Shown: positions 1 through 8,654, counted from the first letter of the stretch. The stretch: DNA of 64,000 bases from JABSOG01 sp965277695 (GCA_965277695.1 CBDIDQ010000025.1:1-64000), one strand, 5' to 3'. Translations and numbers: made by a program. The notes: a model not told the origin generated them from the sequence alone.

Positions 1-355
1 GTTGAGTCAGTTGATATTTTACTGATGAAGGTTGTTGCGCAACAACAACAATGCTGGCCGCTTTGTTTTTAGCCTCGATGAGTTGGTTATTAACCCCAGC
101 TTGCAGGCGAATTACGTTGTCTTTGAGTAAGCTGATGACGACACGTTCGTTGTCTTTGGTCAGCAGGCTGATTTGGCTGCTGGCTTCATTGCTGATTTGC
201 TTGGATGAAGCTAAATGACCCAGCGGTTTGGCTTGGGTGTTATGGCTTAATGCCAAAGCTAAAGAAAGAGTTAGGGAGAATAATGCTTTTTTTAAGGGCT
301 TGTTTAAGGGCTTGTTTAAGGGCTTGTTTAAGGGTGAGAGTAGTCGCTGGCGCAT
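1..355 (-). CDS. Secreted protein, N-terminal part (runs off the left edge)
   Basis: The frame is open from an ATG at 355 to the window edge, about 118 residues. An AGAGGA ribosome binding site lies about 7 bases upstream of the ATG and fixes the start. The N terminus is basic and contains an in-frame 12-bp repeat (LNKP three times) followed by a hydrophobic stretch (ALFSLTLSLALALS) and a likely cleavage at TQA-KP, so export is expected. The visible mature part (ERVVISLLKDNVIRLQAG and beyond) resembles the N-terminal beta-sandwich of some glycoside hydrolases such as GH31, but too little is present to name the family. It is divergent from the membrane protein at 575. Confidence 0.6.
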   Translation of the reverse strand, partial: MRQRLLSPLNKPLNKPLNKPLKKALFSLTLSLALALSHNTQAKPLGHLASSKQISNEASSQISLLTKDNERVVISLLKDNVIRLQAGVNNQLIEAKNKAASIVVVAQQPSSVKYQLTQ

Positions 356-574
356 GGGGTTTCCTCTTTATTGTTGCGTAGCATTCTACGTGGCTTTTGC
401 TGATTGTGACAGGGTTTATTGGTTGTTGCCACCGCTGCAACACTTTTTTTATTATTCAAAAAGAGTATTGTATTTGACTGAATAAAAGGTTCTACTACCT
501 TTTTGCCCCCTAGTTAAATCGGGGCTTTGTCGACTCTGACCATATAAAGTAGATTAAGGACGATAGGTGTCACA

Positions 575-2071
575 ATGAATAATAAAGTTTCAAATCTGAC
601 GATGAGTCATCTTGTTCAGATCATATTTACCGTGGTTTTATATCTGATCATAATCATTTCAACTTTTTTCCTTTGTTTTAAATTAGGTGGATACAAGGTT
701 TTTGGTGTAAACGTAGTAGAAGATAGTTATGGATTTTTGGGCTACTGGAAACTGAACTGGGGTGCACCTTTGATGTTACTGAGCTGTTTGGCTACTACAG
801 TTTTGGCGTATACCCGGTTTAAGTCATACATTTCGACGGGTCTGGAAAATCTGATTTTTGGCCATTCAATTACGGCCCAATTATTAACGGTGATTTCACT
901 GAGCCTCGGTATTTACACTTCTGTTACCTCAGCATCTATTTTGAATTGGTTTTCACCCGGTATTAATGCGATTGGAGAGGCTCGTTATGGTGTGGAATAT
1001 ATTTTATTTATCACTGTTATTGTGTTTTTGTCTTTGGTTAAGTATGGCATTGTCACTGCTAGGGTAATAAAAATAGAAAAAGCAGAGCACAGAAAAAATG
1101 TAACTGATATTGAAATTAAACAAACCAAACGGGTTGATGAGCTGGAGAGAGTCATTCGTTTGGCACCGCCAGGAAAGTTCCCCTCACAGTTTGCGCATTA
1201 TGCAGATATTCTGGAAGACTTGGCTACAGAAAACGTTTTTAATGCAACATTGGCGTTTGAAAGTTTATCTGATGAACAAAAAACGATTACTGCATGGGAG
1301 CGATTAATTGAAGAACAACAAAATTATATACGGGCTTCATTAATTGCATTGGCGAGGCTGGCGGGAACCTATGACAATGCAGCTTTGGGCGTGAGTTCAC
1401 CACTTGAATACAGGGCAAACCTGATGTTTAAGATCAAAGACCCGGAATTACTGGCTATTATTCAAAATAAAAAGAAGCACCAAAAAAGGTTCTTCATTGA
1501 GTTGGGATCAAACCCTGAGTATCATTTAGTTCACAGTAAGGAATACAGCGTTTTGGTTGATAATGAAGATGAGTCGCTGGTTTCAAGTCATAGTGATCAA
1601 TATACGATCAAGACATTTCTTTGTGATCCCAAGGTTATAGATGCTGTATTCCCGGTTTATCTAGATGGCGAAGGTAATAATACCGTTTATAATATGTTTG
1701 GTGGCCCGGAAGCGATAGCGACTTGTCACCCTCAATTTATTGCCAATACAAAAAACTCAGCTGATACTTTGCATGAGAAAGGAATGCCAAAACCACTCGT
1801 TGATGCTGCTGTTTCATACTACTCTGGGGATGAGAAAGGGAAATCTATTGTGAGTTTGCCAATTTCACATCAACGGTTTTTGCAATCATCATTGAAACCT
1901 GAAAATATGAATGGCGTTATTAATATTTATCGCAATAAAGTCGATCTTTTTTCAAATGACGATGATAAATTTACAAGTTTTTCACATTTGACTTTGCCCT
2001 TGCAAATATCCATTAGCAGAATAGTGCACTTTCACTTAATGACATTAAAAGAAAAGAGTAAATGCAGGTAA
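575..2071 (+). CDS. Four-helix membrane protein with GAF-like C-terminal domain
   Basis: The 498-residue protein has four predicted membrane helices at about residues 10-34, 62-83, 97-118 and 141-162. A charged, probably coiled stretch (about 165-200) and a soluble region of about 290 residues follow. The soluble part contains EYRANLMFKI, and near the end a pattern SIVSLPI, then NGVINIYRNKVDLF, then SHLTLPLQISISRIV, which is how GAF domains usually close. The same landmarks occur in the protein at 9393-10578, so the two are paralogues of one family. I do not recognise a named family and see no catalytic output domain. A sensory or stress role at the inner membrane is an inference only. Confidence 0.7.
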   Translation: MNNKVSNLTMSHLVQIIFTVVLYLIIIISTFFLCFKLGGYKVFGVNVVEDSYGFLGYWKLNWGAPLMLLSCLATTVLAYTRFKSYISTGLENLIFGHSITAQLLTVISLSLGIYTSVTSASILNWFSPGINAIGEARYGVEYILFITVIVFLSLVKYGIVTARVIKIEKAEHRKNVTDIEIKQTKRVDELERVIRLAPPGKFPSQFAHYADILEDLATENVFNATLAFESLSDEQKTITAWERLIEEQQNYIRASLIALARLAGTYDNAALGVSSPLEYRANLMFKIKDPELLAIIQNKKKHQKRFFIELGSNPEYHLVHSKEYSVLVDNEDESLVSSHSDQYTIKTFLCDPKVIDAVFPVYLDGEGNNTVYNMFGGPEAIATCHPQFIANTKNSADTLHEKGMPKPLVDAAVSYYSGDEKGKSIVSLPISHQRFLQSSLKPENMNGVINIYRNKVDLFSNDDDKFTSFSHLTLPLQISISRIVHFHLMTLKEKSKCR

Positions 2072-2143
2072 TACAGTCGAGGTTGTTGGAAAGTAATTAT
2101 ACTTGATGTACTATGTTTACACAGTAAACAAGAGGAATCGGTT

Positions 2144-2224
2144 ATGTCTGAAGAAGATCGAAAATATTTGGAAAAAATGAAACAAATGAAACGCTTAAGA
2201 GACCTTGCCCGAAAACTTGGCTAA
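2144..2224 (+). CDS. Small basic protein, 26 residues
   Basis: A short frame MSEEDRKYLEKMKQMKRLRD and six more residues is preceded by AGAGGA eight bases before the ATG. The peptide is highly charged and would form an amphipathic helix. It sits 72 bases after the membrane protein. Short charged ORFs of this kind with good ribosome binding sites are often real, but there is no recognised family and no functional claim is made. Confidence 0.45.
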   Translation: MSEEDRKYLEKMKQMKRLRDLARKLG

Positions 2225-2264
2225 ATGTTCTGCGGGATCTTCTTTAAGACCCAGAAAATATCCA

Positions 2265-2288
2265 CTCCCGATCACCTTTCATCGGGAG
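2265..2288. terminator. Hairpin between convergent genes
   Basis: CTCCCGAT and ATCGGGAG form a perfect 8-bp stem with an 8-base loop. It lies after the small ORF on the plus strand and beyond the end of mtnD on the minus strand, so it could end transcription from either side. There is no strong T-run immediately next to it, so termination is uncertain. Confidence 0.4.
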
Positions 2289-2339
2289 CAAAACAAATAC
2301 TCCCCTATACGACACTCCCTAATTATATTCCCAACGACC

Positions 2340-2885
2340 TTATTCGCCGAGTAAAGGATAACGCTCAGCAATATCATCACCAGTTAGTTTAGCTACCCAG
2401 CCATTGGGATCGGTGAATAAACGGATGGCGACAAAGTTAGGTTCTGCCCCCATATCAAACCAGTGTTTGGTGTTGGCGGGTACATTGATCAAATCATCTT
2501 TTTGGCATAACACCTGATAAATTTTATCGCCTAAATGCAAACAAAATAATCCCTGACCGGCGACAAAAAAACGAATTTCGTCTTCGTCATGGGTGTGCTC
2601 GGCGAGGAATTTTTGTCGTAATACGGCTTTGTCTGGATGGCTGGCATCTAGGCTGACAACATCGACTTGTTGATAACCGCCGAGTTGTTTTAACTCGCTG
2701 ATTTGGCTGTCAAACGCCGATAAAATCTTGTCAGGCTCATCACCGGATACAACGGTTACTGCGGGTTGCCAACGGCTAAAAGCAATGCCAACATCGGCTA
2801 AAGTCTGTTGAATGGTGGCAAATTCGTTAATGACGTTTAAGGACTGCGGTTGTTTTTCAATTGAGTAAATGCTGAGTTGGCTCAT
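2340..2885 (-). CDS. mtnD: Acireductone dioxygenase (methionine salvage)
   Basis: This cupin enzyme oxidises the acireductone of the methionine salvage pathway to the 2-keto precursor of methionine (Fe form) or to a CO-releasing off-path product (Ni form). The metal ligands of the family are present: H97, H99 and E103 in EHTHDEDE, and H141 in TKHWFD. Length 181 residues is normal. The ATG at 2885 overlaps the mtnC stop as TGATG; a TTG one codon upstream is possible but less likely. It is the last gene of a mtnB-mtnC-mtnD operon, consistent with translational coupling. Confidence 0.95.
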   Translation of the reverse strand: MSQLSIYSIEKQPQSLNVINEFATIQQTLADVGIAFSRWQPAVTVVSGDEPDKILSAFDSQISELKQLGGYQQVDVVSLDASHPDKAVLRQKFLAEHTHDEDEIRFFVAGQGLFCLHLGDKIYQVLCQKDDLINVPANTKHWFDMGAEPNFVAIRLFTDPNGWVAKLTGDDIAERYPLLGE

Positions 2886-3592
2886 CAAGGGTTTCCCATG
2901 GTTGAATAAGTGAGATTAATTTGTGAAAAGCTGTCGACTATGGGGTGTTGACCCGTAGGCTGACCATCACGATGTAATTGAATGGTGCTAAACCCTGCAA
3001 GTTTGGCGGCATCCAGTTCAGCTACAACATCAGATAAAAACAGTAGCTCAGAGGGGGTGGTGTCGAGTGCTTTAGCTATTTGTTGGTAAGCTTCGCGGCT
3101 TTGTTTATGGCCAACATTAGTATCAAAATAATGACTAAATAACTGGGTTAAATCGCCAAAATCACTATAGCCGAAGAGTAATTTTTGTGCTGCCACTGAG
3201 CCAGAACTATAGATACCCAACTCAATGCCTTGTTGGTGCCACTGTTGTAATGCAGGCAATACGTCAGGGTAAATATGGCTTTTTAGCTCACCACTGAGAT
3301 AACCACTTTGCCAAATTAGCCCTTGTAATGCTTTGAGTGGGGTGGCTTTTTTGTCTTCATCTATCCATTGAATTAATAATTCAATTACTTGGTTTAGGCT
3401 GGTGTCGAGGGCAGAATCGACGGGTAATTCTGATTTGACTTGTTCAATGATTGTCGCCACTTGTGGCTCTTGCTGATGTTGTTGCACATAGCTGCTTAAG
3501 TGTTTGCGAGCAAAGGGAAACAATACCTGATGGACAAATTTGATATCGGTAGTGGTGCCTTCGATATCGATAATAATGGTTTTAATCGGCAT
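2885..3592 (-). CDS. mtnC: Enolase-phosphatase E1 (methionine salvage)
   Basis: This HAD-family enzyme enolises and then dephosphorylates 2,3-diketo-5-methylthiopentyl-1-phosphate to give the acireductone used by MtnD. The N-terminal HAD motif is IIIDIEGTTTD with nucleophile D9 and the E1-type glutamate at 11. IYSSGS (motif II) and FLSDVVAELDAA (motif IV) follow. The ATG at 3592 is preferred because the AAGGA site is well spaced from it; an in-frame TTG at 3604 is too close to that site. The start lies inside the end of mtnB, so the genes are coupled. Confidence 0.95.
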   Translation of the reverse strand: MPIKTIIIDIEGTTTDIKFVHQVLFPFARKHLSSYVQQHQQEPQVATIIEQVKSELPVDSALDTSLNQVIELLIQWIDEDKKATPLKALQGLIWQSGYLSGELKSHIYPDVLPALQQWHQQGIELGIYSSGSVAAQKLLFGYSDFGDLTQLFSHYFDTNVGHKQSREAYQQIAKALDTTPSELLFLSDVVAELDAAKLAGFSTIQLHRDGQPTGQHPIVDSFSQINLTYSTMGNP

Positions 3593-4217
3593 AAGCTTGT
3601 CCAATCCTTAATCGTTCGAGTTCACAGGCGATGAGAAATTCCCAGCCTTCGATGTGGCGTTTTGCCATGGTGAGGTCGTCGCCCCAGACATATAGGCCGT
3701 GGCCTCTGACTAAAAAGGCATAGCTGAAAGCTTGTTGTTGCCAGCGGGCGGCGACAGTTTGTGCCAGTGCCGCCATATCTTGATTGTTGTCGAAAACTGG
3801 TAAGCACAGGGTTTGTTGATGGCTCAGCTGCCCGGTGATGGATTTTTGCATTTCATAACCGTTAAATTCAATCTGTTGTTCGGCACTGAGTCGACCCAGT
3901 ACGGTTGCAGCGACTGAATGTGTGTGCAGTACCGCGCCAGATTTGCTGTCTAAATCATAAACTTTGGTATGTAGCAGTGTTTCGGCAGAGGGTTTGCCCT
4001 CGCAAGTTAACTCACTGTTTTGCCATTGAATATGAAGGCAGTCGTTGACTGTCAATTGGCCTTTATCACGACCTGAGGCGCTGATGAGGCATTGTTGTGG
4101 TGCCAGACGGATGGAAAAATTACCACCGGTTGCGGGTACCCAGTTGCGCTGGGCTAACCAAGCACCTGTCTCTGCCAACGCTTGGGCTGCTGTTGGTAAA
4201 GTGGTTTGTGTTGTCAT
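3582..4217 (-). CDS. mtnB: Methylthioribulose-1-phosphate dehydratase
   Basis: This class II aldolase-like zinc enzyme dehydrates 5-methylthioribulose-1-phosphate, the step before MtnC. GGNFSIRL marks the phosphate-binding start of the fold, and the zinc ligands are seen as LHTHS and RGHGLYVWG. The protein is about 211 residues, normal for MtnB. An ATG at 4217 is preferred to the TTG at 4229. It is first in the mtnBCD operon; mtnA and mtnK are not in the window and must be elsewhere if the pathway is complete. Confidence 0.94.
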   Translation of the reverse strand: MTTQTTLPTAAQALAETGAWLAQRNWVPATGGNFSIRLAPQQCLISASGRDKGQLTVNDCLHIQWQNSELTCEGKPSAETLLHTKVYDLDSKSGAVLHTHSVAATVLGRLSAEQQIEFNGYEMQKSITGQLSHQQTLCLPVFDNNQDMAALAQTVAARWQQQAFSYAFLVRGHGLYVWGDDLTMAKRHIEGWEFLIACELERLRIGQAYAD

Positions 4218-4254
4218 TTGTATAGTCAACGGATGATATATCCCTGAAAGTAAA

Positions 4255-4305
4255 AACGTATAGATGTCTATACCTGTTATACGCTAGATGTTAGCATCAG
4301 TTTTT
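4255..4305. promoter_or_regulatory. Possible MetJ boxes between mtnB and dctP
   Basis: AGATGTCT at 4262-4269 matches seven of eight positions of the MetJ met box AGACGTCT, and the adjoining 8-bp steps (ending in AGATGTTA near 4285-4292) are weaker matches in the same register. MetJ binds tandem 8-bp boxes, so a short array is plausible upstream of a methionine salvage operon. The region separates two divergent operons and could serve both. No SAM riboswitch fold was apparent here. Confidence 0.4.
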
Positions 4306-4353
4306 TATGATGCAACCGTTTTAGTCCAGATCAGCTATTGAGGAAAATGAATC

Positions 4354-5361
4354 ATGCGAGTAATACTGGTTTTATTGGCGATATTAGGGTGTGGTGCCTT
4401 GTTTATCCGCTTTGGTATGACACCAGATACCGACAAGTCAGTGCGCTGGGATATGCCGACAGCTTATTCTGACAGTAATTATCACACCCAAAACGCCAAG
4501 GTGTTTGCCCGTCAGGTGCTTGAATGTACTAATGGTGAGCTGGATATTGTGGTGCACGGCGGTGGTTCGCTGTTTAAAGGCCACGAAATTCGCCGTGCGG
4601 TGCAAAGCGGACAGGTGCCGCTGGGAGAGCGATTGTTATCTAGTCATGCTAATGAAAATCCGTTATTTGCGTTTGATTCCATTCCTTTTATCGCTACCGG
4701 GTTTGAAGCTTCTGACACCTTGTGGCAAGCCGCTAAAGGTCCGCTCAAAACGGTGATGGACGAAGAGCACTTGGTGTTGTTGTATTCTGTGCCCTGGCCG
4801 CCTCAGGGAATGTATTTTAAAACGCCAGTGCAAGATACAGCAGACATGAAAGGTTCAAAATTTAGGGCTTATAATATTGCCACTGCACGGATCGCCGAAT
4901 TGGCGGGTATGGTGCCTGTGCAGATTGAATCTGCTGAACTCAATCAGGCGCTTGCGCTCGGTGTGGTGGAGTCGCTGATGTCATCTGGCTCAACCGGTTA
5001 TGATCGCAAAGTCTGGGAGCATCTGAATTATTTTTATGATTTAAACGCTTGGCTACCAAGAAGTTATGTGTTTGCCAATAAAGCGCATTTTGCCGCGCTG
5101 TCTGAGGTTCATCAACAGTGCCTTTATACCGCCGCCGCAAGTGCCGAGGCTACAGGCACTGCCCGTGCCCGGGAGCTGTCACAATGGTATCTGACAAAAC
5201 TGGCTGAAAACGGCATGCAGGTGTTGCCACCTGAGGTGCAATTACAGACTGAATTGAGCCAAATCGGCGAGGTGATGACCAAAGAGTGGTCTGATGCCAT
5301 GGGGGCTGACGGTGAGATTATTCTCAATGATTATAAAAAACGACTCGGGAGTGATGAATGA
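4354..5361 (+). CDS. dctP: TRAP transporter substrate-binding protein
   Basis: A periplasmic DctP-family receptor for an organic acid-like solute, 335 residues. The N terminus carries a hydrophobic export or anchor segment (VILVLLAILGCGALF). The family pattern is visible: YHTQNAKVFARQV, GGSLFKGHEIRRAVQSGQ, then the central KGSKFRAYNIATARIAELAG segment that contains the carboxylate-binding arginine, and LNQALALGVVESLMSSG. GAGGAAAA precedes the ATG. It is first in a dctP-dctQ-dctM operon whose genes overlap by a few bases. The substrate is unknown; the divergent mtnBCD operon makes a methylthio-sugar or methionine-cycle acid worth considering, but this is guesswork. Confidence 0.9.
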   Translation: MRVILVLLAILGCGALFIRFGMTPDTDKSVRWDMPTAYSDSNYHTQNAKVFARQVLECTNGELDIVVHGGGSLFKGHEIRRAVQSGQVPLGERLLSSHANENPLFAFDSIPFIATGFEASDTLWQAAKGPLKTVMDEEHLVLLYSVPWPPQGMYFKTPVQDTADMKGSKFRAYNIATARIAELAGMVPVQIESAELNQALALGVVESLMSSGSTGYDRKVWEHLNYFYDLNAWLPRSYVFANKAHFAALSEVHQQCLYTAAASAEATGTARARELSQWYLTKLAENGMQVLPPEVQLQTELSQIGEVMTKEWSDAMGADGEIILNDYKKRLGSDE

Positions 5362-5903
5362 AGACCGCAATTAAGACGGTGAGCAAAAGTCGAATGCGTA
5401 AGGCTTTGGACAAGCTTTATCTACTGTGTGGCGGGATTTCAGCATTTGCGCTGGTGGCGCTACTGGCGATCATCATCTTTCAGATGGCGACGCGATGGTT
5501 TGGTATAAGTGTGCCGGGGTTGACCTCATATGCAGGTTATTGCATGGCCGCCAGTTTGTTTTTCTCCTTGGGTTATGCTTTTAGTCAGGGAAGTCATATC
5601 AGGGTGAGTTTGTTTTTACGCGGACTGGGGCGAGGCCGATATTTTGTTGATATCTGGTGTATTGGTATTTCGGCGGTGATCACGGTGTTTTTGAGTTACT
5701 ACGCGATAAAAACGACTTGGTGGTCATATCAGCTGGGTGAAATCAGTCAGGCACAAGATGCGGTGCTTATTTGGATCCCCCAGCTGGCGATGTCAGCAGG
5801 TACTGTGGTTTTGACGATTGCAGTGATTGATCATTTTGTACAGGTAGTGTTTGGCGATGCTGGCAGTGCTAAAACAGTAGCGAAAACAGCAGGAGAAGAA
5901 TAA
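5358..5903 (+). CDS. dctQ: TRAP transporter small permease subunit
   Basis: A 181-residue four-helix protein of the DctQ family, the small membrane subunit that pairs with DctM. Helices lie at about 30-52, 60-80, 98-120 and 140-162. The conserved middle segment GYCMAASLFFSLGYAFSQGS followed by HIRVSL is typical. Its ATG overlaps the dctP stop (ATGA), and its stop overlaps the start of dctM, so the three are translated together. Confidence 0.9.
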   Translation: MKTAIKTVSKSRMRKALDKLYLLCGGISAFALVALLAIIIFQMATRWFGISVPGLTSYAGYCMAASLFFSLGYAFSQGSHIRVSLFLRGLGRGRYFVDIWCIGISAVITVFLSYYAIKTTWWSYQLGEISQAQDAVLIWIPQLAMSAGTVVLTIAVIDHFVQVVFGDAGSAKTVAKTAGEE

Positions 5904-7213
5904 TGGAGTTATTGTATCTTGGGGTGATTTTTTTGTTCTTTGGGCTGCTATTTTTGGGCACTGGGGTATGGATTGGCTTGGCACTTATCGGCTGTGCTTG
6001 GGCTGTTATGACTATTTTTACTGACTACAGCGCAGGTGATGGAATGATCACTGCTATTTGGTCAACATCAACCAGCTGGAGTTTGACGGCGCTGCCACTA
6101 TTTATTTGGATGGGCGAAATTCTCTATCGAACCCGCTTGTCTGAAAACCTGTTCAGAGGACTTGCGCCGTGGATGACCCGGTTGCCCGGTGGCTTGTTAC
6201 ATACCAATATCGTTGGCTGTACGCTGTTTGCCGCTATCTCTGGCTCATCGGCGGCGACGTTGACAACCGTGGGCAAAATGACCATGCCAGAATTGCGCAA
6301 ACGAGGTTACTCAGAAAAAATGGTGGTGGGCACATTGGCAGGGGCTGCGACCTTAGGTTTGATGATCCCGCCGTCGTTAACCTTGATTGTTTATGGGGTG
6401 ACGGTGAATGAATCAATTTCAAAATTGTTCATGGCAGGCGTGATACCGGGTTTGGTATTGGCAGGGTTATTTATGGGTTACATCGCGCTTTGGTCGCTAC
6501 TTTTTGACCGTAACAATCACAGTAAGGATCACCGTAATGATGAAGCAAAAATGAGCTTGATGGAAAAGCTCCGAGAATCACGCTTTTTATTGCCGCTGGT
6601 GGCCTTGATTGGTTTAGTCATTGGTTCTATGTATGCCGGTATCGCCACTGCCACAGAAGCCGCTGCGATAGGGGTGATTGGTGCCTTTGGATTGTCTGCG
6701 TTGCAGGGCAATTTTAATTGGCAAAACTGTCGTGATAGCTTGCTTGGTGCGGTTCGCACTTCGGCGATGATTGCGCTGATATTGATGGGCGCTGCATTTT
6801 TGGCGCTAGCGATGGGTTTTACTGGTCTGCCGCGCTTGCTGGCACAGTGGATAGAGACCTTGCAACTGTCACCGATTAACCTCATTTTGGCGTTAACTAT
6901 TTTCTATATCATTATCGGCATGTTTTTAGATGGTATTTCTTCGGTGGTGCTGACAATGGCGGTAGTAGAGCCAATGATCCGAGCGGCTGGTATTGATGTG
7001 ATTTGGTTCGGTATTTTTATCGTGGTAATTGTCGAAATGGCGCAGATCACCCCACCCGTTGGGTTCAACCTGTTTGTGCTGCAAGGTATCACCAAACATG
7101 AAGTTGGTTATATTGCCAGAGCGGCTTTCCCCATGTTTCTTATTATGGCGCTGATGGTGGTGATTTTGGTTGCGTTTCCTCGGCTGGCGACTTGGTTGCC
7201 TTATTCGATGTGA
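5903..7213 (+). CDS. dctM: TRAP transporter large permease subunit
   Basis: A 436-residue, multi-helix DctM protein that forms the sodium-driven transport channel. Family landmarks are SGSSAATLTTVGKMTMPEL near residue 115, LGLMIPPSLTLIVYG near 150, and EMAQITPPVGFNLFVLQG near 375. The gene follows dctQ with a one-base overlap. The stop codon is the first three bases of a 22-bp tandem repeat array. Confidence 0.93.
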   Translation: MELLYLGVIFLFFGLLFLGTGVWIGLALIGCAWAVMTIFTDYSAGDGMITAIWSTSTSWSLTALPLFIWMGEILYRTRLSENLFRGLAPWMTRLPGGLLHTNIVGCTLFAAISGSSAATLTTVGKMTMPELRKRGYSEKMVVGTLAGAATLGLMIPPSLTLIVYGVTVNESISKLFMAGVIPGLVLAGLFMGYIALWSLLFDRNNHSKDHRNDEAKMSLMEKLRESRFLLPLVALIGLVIGSMYAGIATATEAAAIGVIGAFGLSALQGNFNWQNCRDSLLGAVRTSAMIALILMGAAFLALAMGFTGLPRLLAQWIETLQLSPINLILALTIFYIIIGMFLDGISSVVLTMAVVEPMIRAAGIDVIWFGIFIVVIVEMAQITPPVGFNLFVLQGITKHEVGYIARAAFPMFLIMALMVVILVAFPRLATWLPYSM

Positions 7214-7320
7214 TAGATAACTCGGGTTAAGGTGCTAGATAACTCGGGTTAAGATGATAGATTATTCGGGTTAAGGTGTTAGATATCTCGGGTTAAGGTG
7301 CTGTTTTATTCGGATTAAGA
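7211..7320. repeat. Five tandem 22-bp repeats
   Basis: Five head-to-tail copies of a unit like TGATAGATAACTCGGGTTAA plus two G/A-type bases lie directly behind dctM; the first contains the dctM stop. Copies 1-2 differ at two positions, while copies 3-5 diverge more. The core CTCGGGTTAAG is best kept. The array fills most of the 166-bp gap to the DUF4143 gene. It has no coding sense and no terminator-like fold. Confidence 0.9.
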
Positions 7321-7379
7321 TGTTTTATATGCTACTATTTCTTGCTATCAATTAGCCGCAAACTGTTCCAAGGGCTGAC

Positions 7380-8654
7380 ATGTATTTAAGGCATTTAGAA
7401 TCTATCATTGAAGAGCTTTTGACTGAGTTTCGGATTGTTTATCTGACAGGTCCAAGACAGGCAGGAAAAACAACCACGGTTCGTCAAATTGCCAACCGTC
7501 TTAATATGGATTATGTGACACTCGATAACCAAGCAGTGTTTGAGGCTGCAAACAACGACCCGCACGGGTTTATTCAGTCATTCGGGTCGAAAAAACTGGC
7601 CTTGGATGAGTTTCAATATTCACCGAGTTTGATTCCTGCGATTAAAGAATGCTCTGATCAGCTCATCACTGAAACGTCTGGTGCTGAGCAAATGGGTAAG
7701 TTTTTATTGACTGGCTCAGCTGATATTTTTCGTTCGGCAAAAACCCAAGAAGCGTTGCCTGGTCATATGGCACGTTTGGAGTTGTATCCTTTATCAATCT
7801 GCGAATTAAACCAAAAACCTGTCAATATCATCGACTATTTGGTTGCTGGTAACTTAAGTGGCAATACCAATCCGATGCCAACCTCACGAGAGTTGCTGGC
7901 AAGCTGGATTATTGCTGGCGGCTACCCCGAAGTTCAGAGTAAAAGTGCAAGAGCAAAGTCAATATGGTTTAAATCGTATGTGCAAGGACGGTTATTTAAA
8001 GATTTTGACAGCCTGTATACAGCTAGGGGCGATTATCACTCGAAACTTAATGCATTGATTAATTATCTGGCGGGTCTCAGTGGCAATTTAATTAAATACT
8101 CCAATATTTCTAATGACTTAGAATTAGATGATAAATTAATTAAAAGCTATATCCAAATTTTGGAACTTATGTTTATTGTTAAACGCTTACCCGCTTATTT
8201 AAAAAATCGGGCAAAACGCGAAGCAACAAGAATGCCAAAACTGCACTTTGTCGATACTGGCTTGGCGTGTTATTTACTTGGTATCAAGTCTGAAGAGCAG
8301 TTGCTTTATAGCCAGTATTATGGCGGTTTGTTGGAAAGCCTGATCTTTATGGAGTGTTGTAAACACGCTCAATGGGCATCAAATGAGATCAGTCTTTACC
8401 ACTTTAGAGATAAACAAAAAAATGAAGTGGATATTGTGTTGGAACAGGCGAACAGTAAGGTGATTGGCATTGAAATAAAGGCGGCTGCTAGTGTGTCTCT
8501 GAATGATTTTAAAGGACTTCGTAAACTGGCTGATTTTACTGATAAAAACTTTTGTTATGGCGTGGTTTTCTATTCCGGTGAGCGTATTTTACCTTTTCAT
8601 CAAGGTGAACATAAATTCTACGCCTTGCCTATGGGGTTGTTTGGCGGGGCGTGA
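7380..8654 (+). CDS. AAA family ATPase with DUF4143 domain
   Basis: A 424-residue protein of the AAA_14/DUF4143 family. Walker A is GPRQAGKT at residues 24-31 and the Walker B-like motif is KLALDEFQ near 76. The C-terminal DUF4143 part shows PKLHFVDTGLACYLLG and then YHFRDKQKNEVDIVLE, a restriction-like pattern with acidic residues. Such proteins are widespread and mobile, and their cellular role is poorly defined; links to toxin-antitoxin loci and restriction-like activity are only suggestions. It sits between a repeat array and a broken PIN locus, in keeping with an accessory island. Confidence 0.85.
   Translation: MYLRHLESIIEELLTEFRIVYLTGPRQAGKTTTVRQIANRLNMDYVTLDNQAVFEAANNDPHGFIQSFGSKKLALDEFQYSPSLIPAIKECSDQLITETSGAEQMGKFLLTGSADIFRSAKTQEALPGHMARLELYPLSICELNQKPVNIIDYLVAGNLSGNTNPMPTSRELLASWIIAGGYPEVQSKSARAKSIWFKSYVQGRLFKDFDSLYTARGDYHSKLNALINYLAGLSGNLIKYSNISNDLELDDKLIKSYIQILELMFIVKRLPAYLKNRAKREATRMPKLHFVDTGLACYLLGIKSEEQLLYSQYYGGLLESLIFMECCKHAQWASNEISLYHFRDKQKNEVDIVLEQANSKVIGIEIKAAASVSLNDFKGLRKLADFTDKNFCYGVVFYSGERILPFHQGEHKFYALPMGLFGGA

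Noticed and set aside
240..485. ORFs on both strands over the 12-bp repeats at 285-334
   Set aside because: The minus-strand frame from 355 has a good ribosome binding site and signal peptide; the other two frames only read the same repeats out of phase.
4230..4353. Possible SAM riboswitch upstream of mtnB
   Set aside because: The region is short, no multi-branched fold or conserved core was visible, and MetJ-like boxes explain it better.
7211..7320. 22-bp array as a CRISPR
   Set aside because: The units are directly adjacent without spacers and no cas gene is near.
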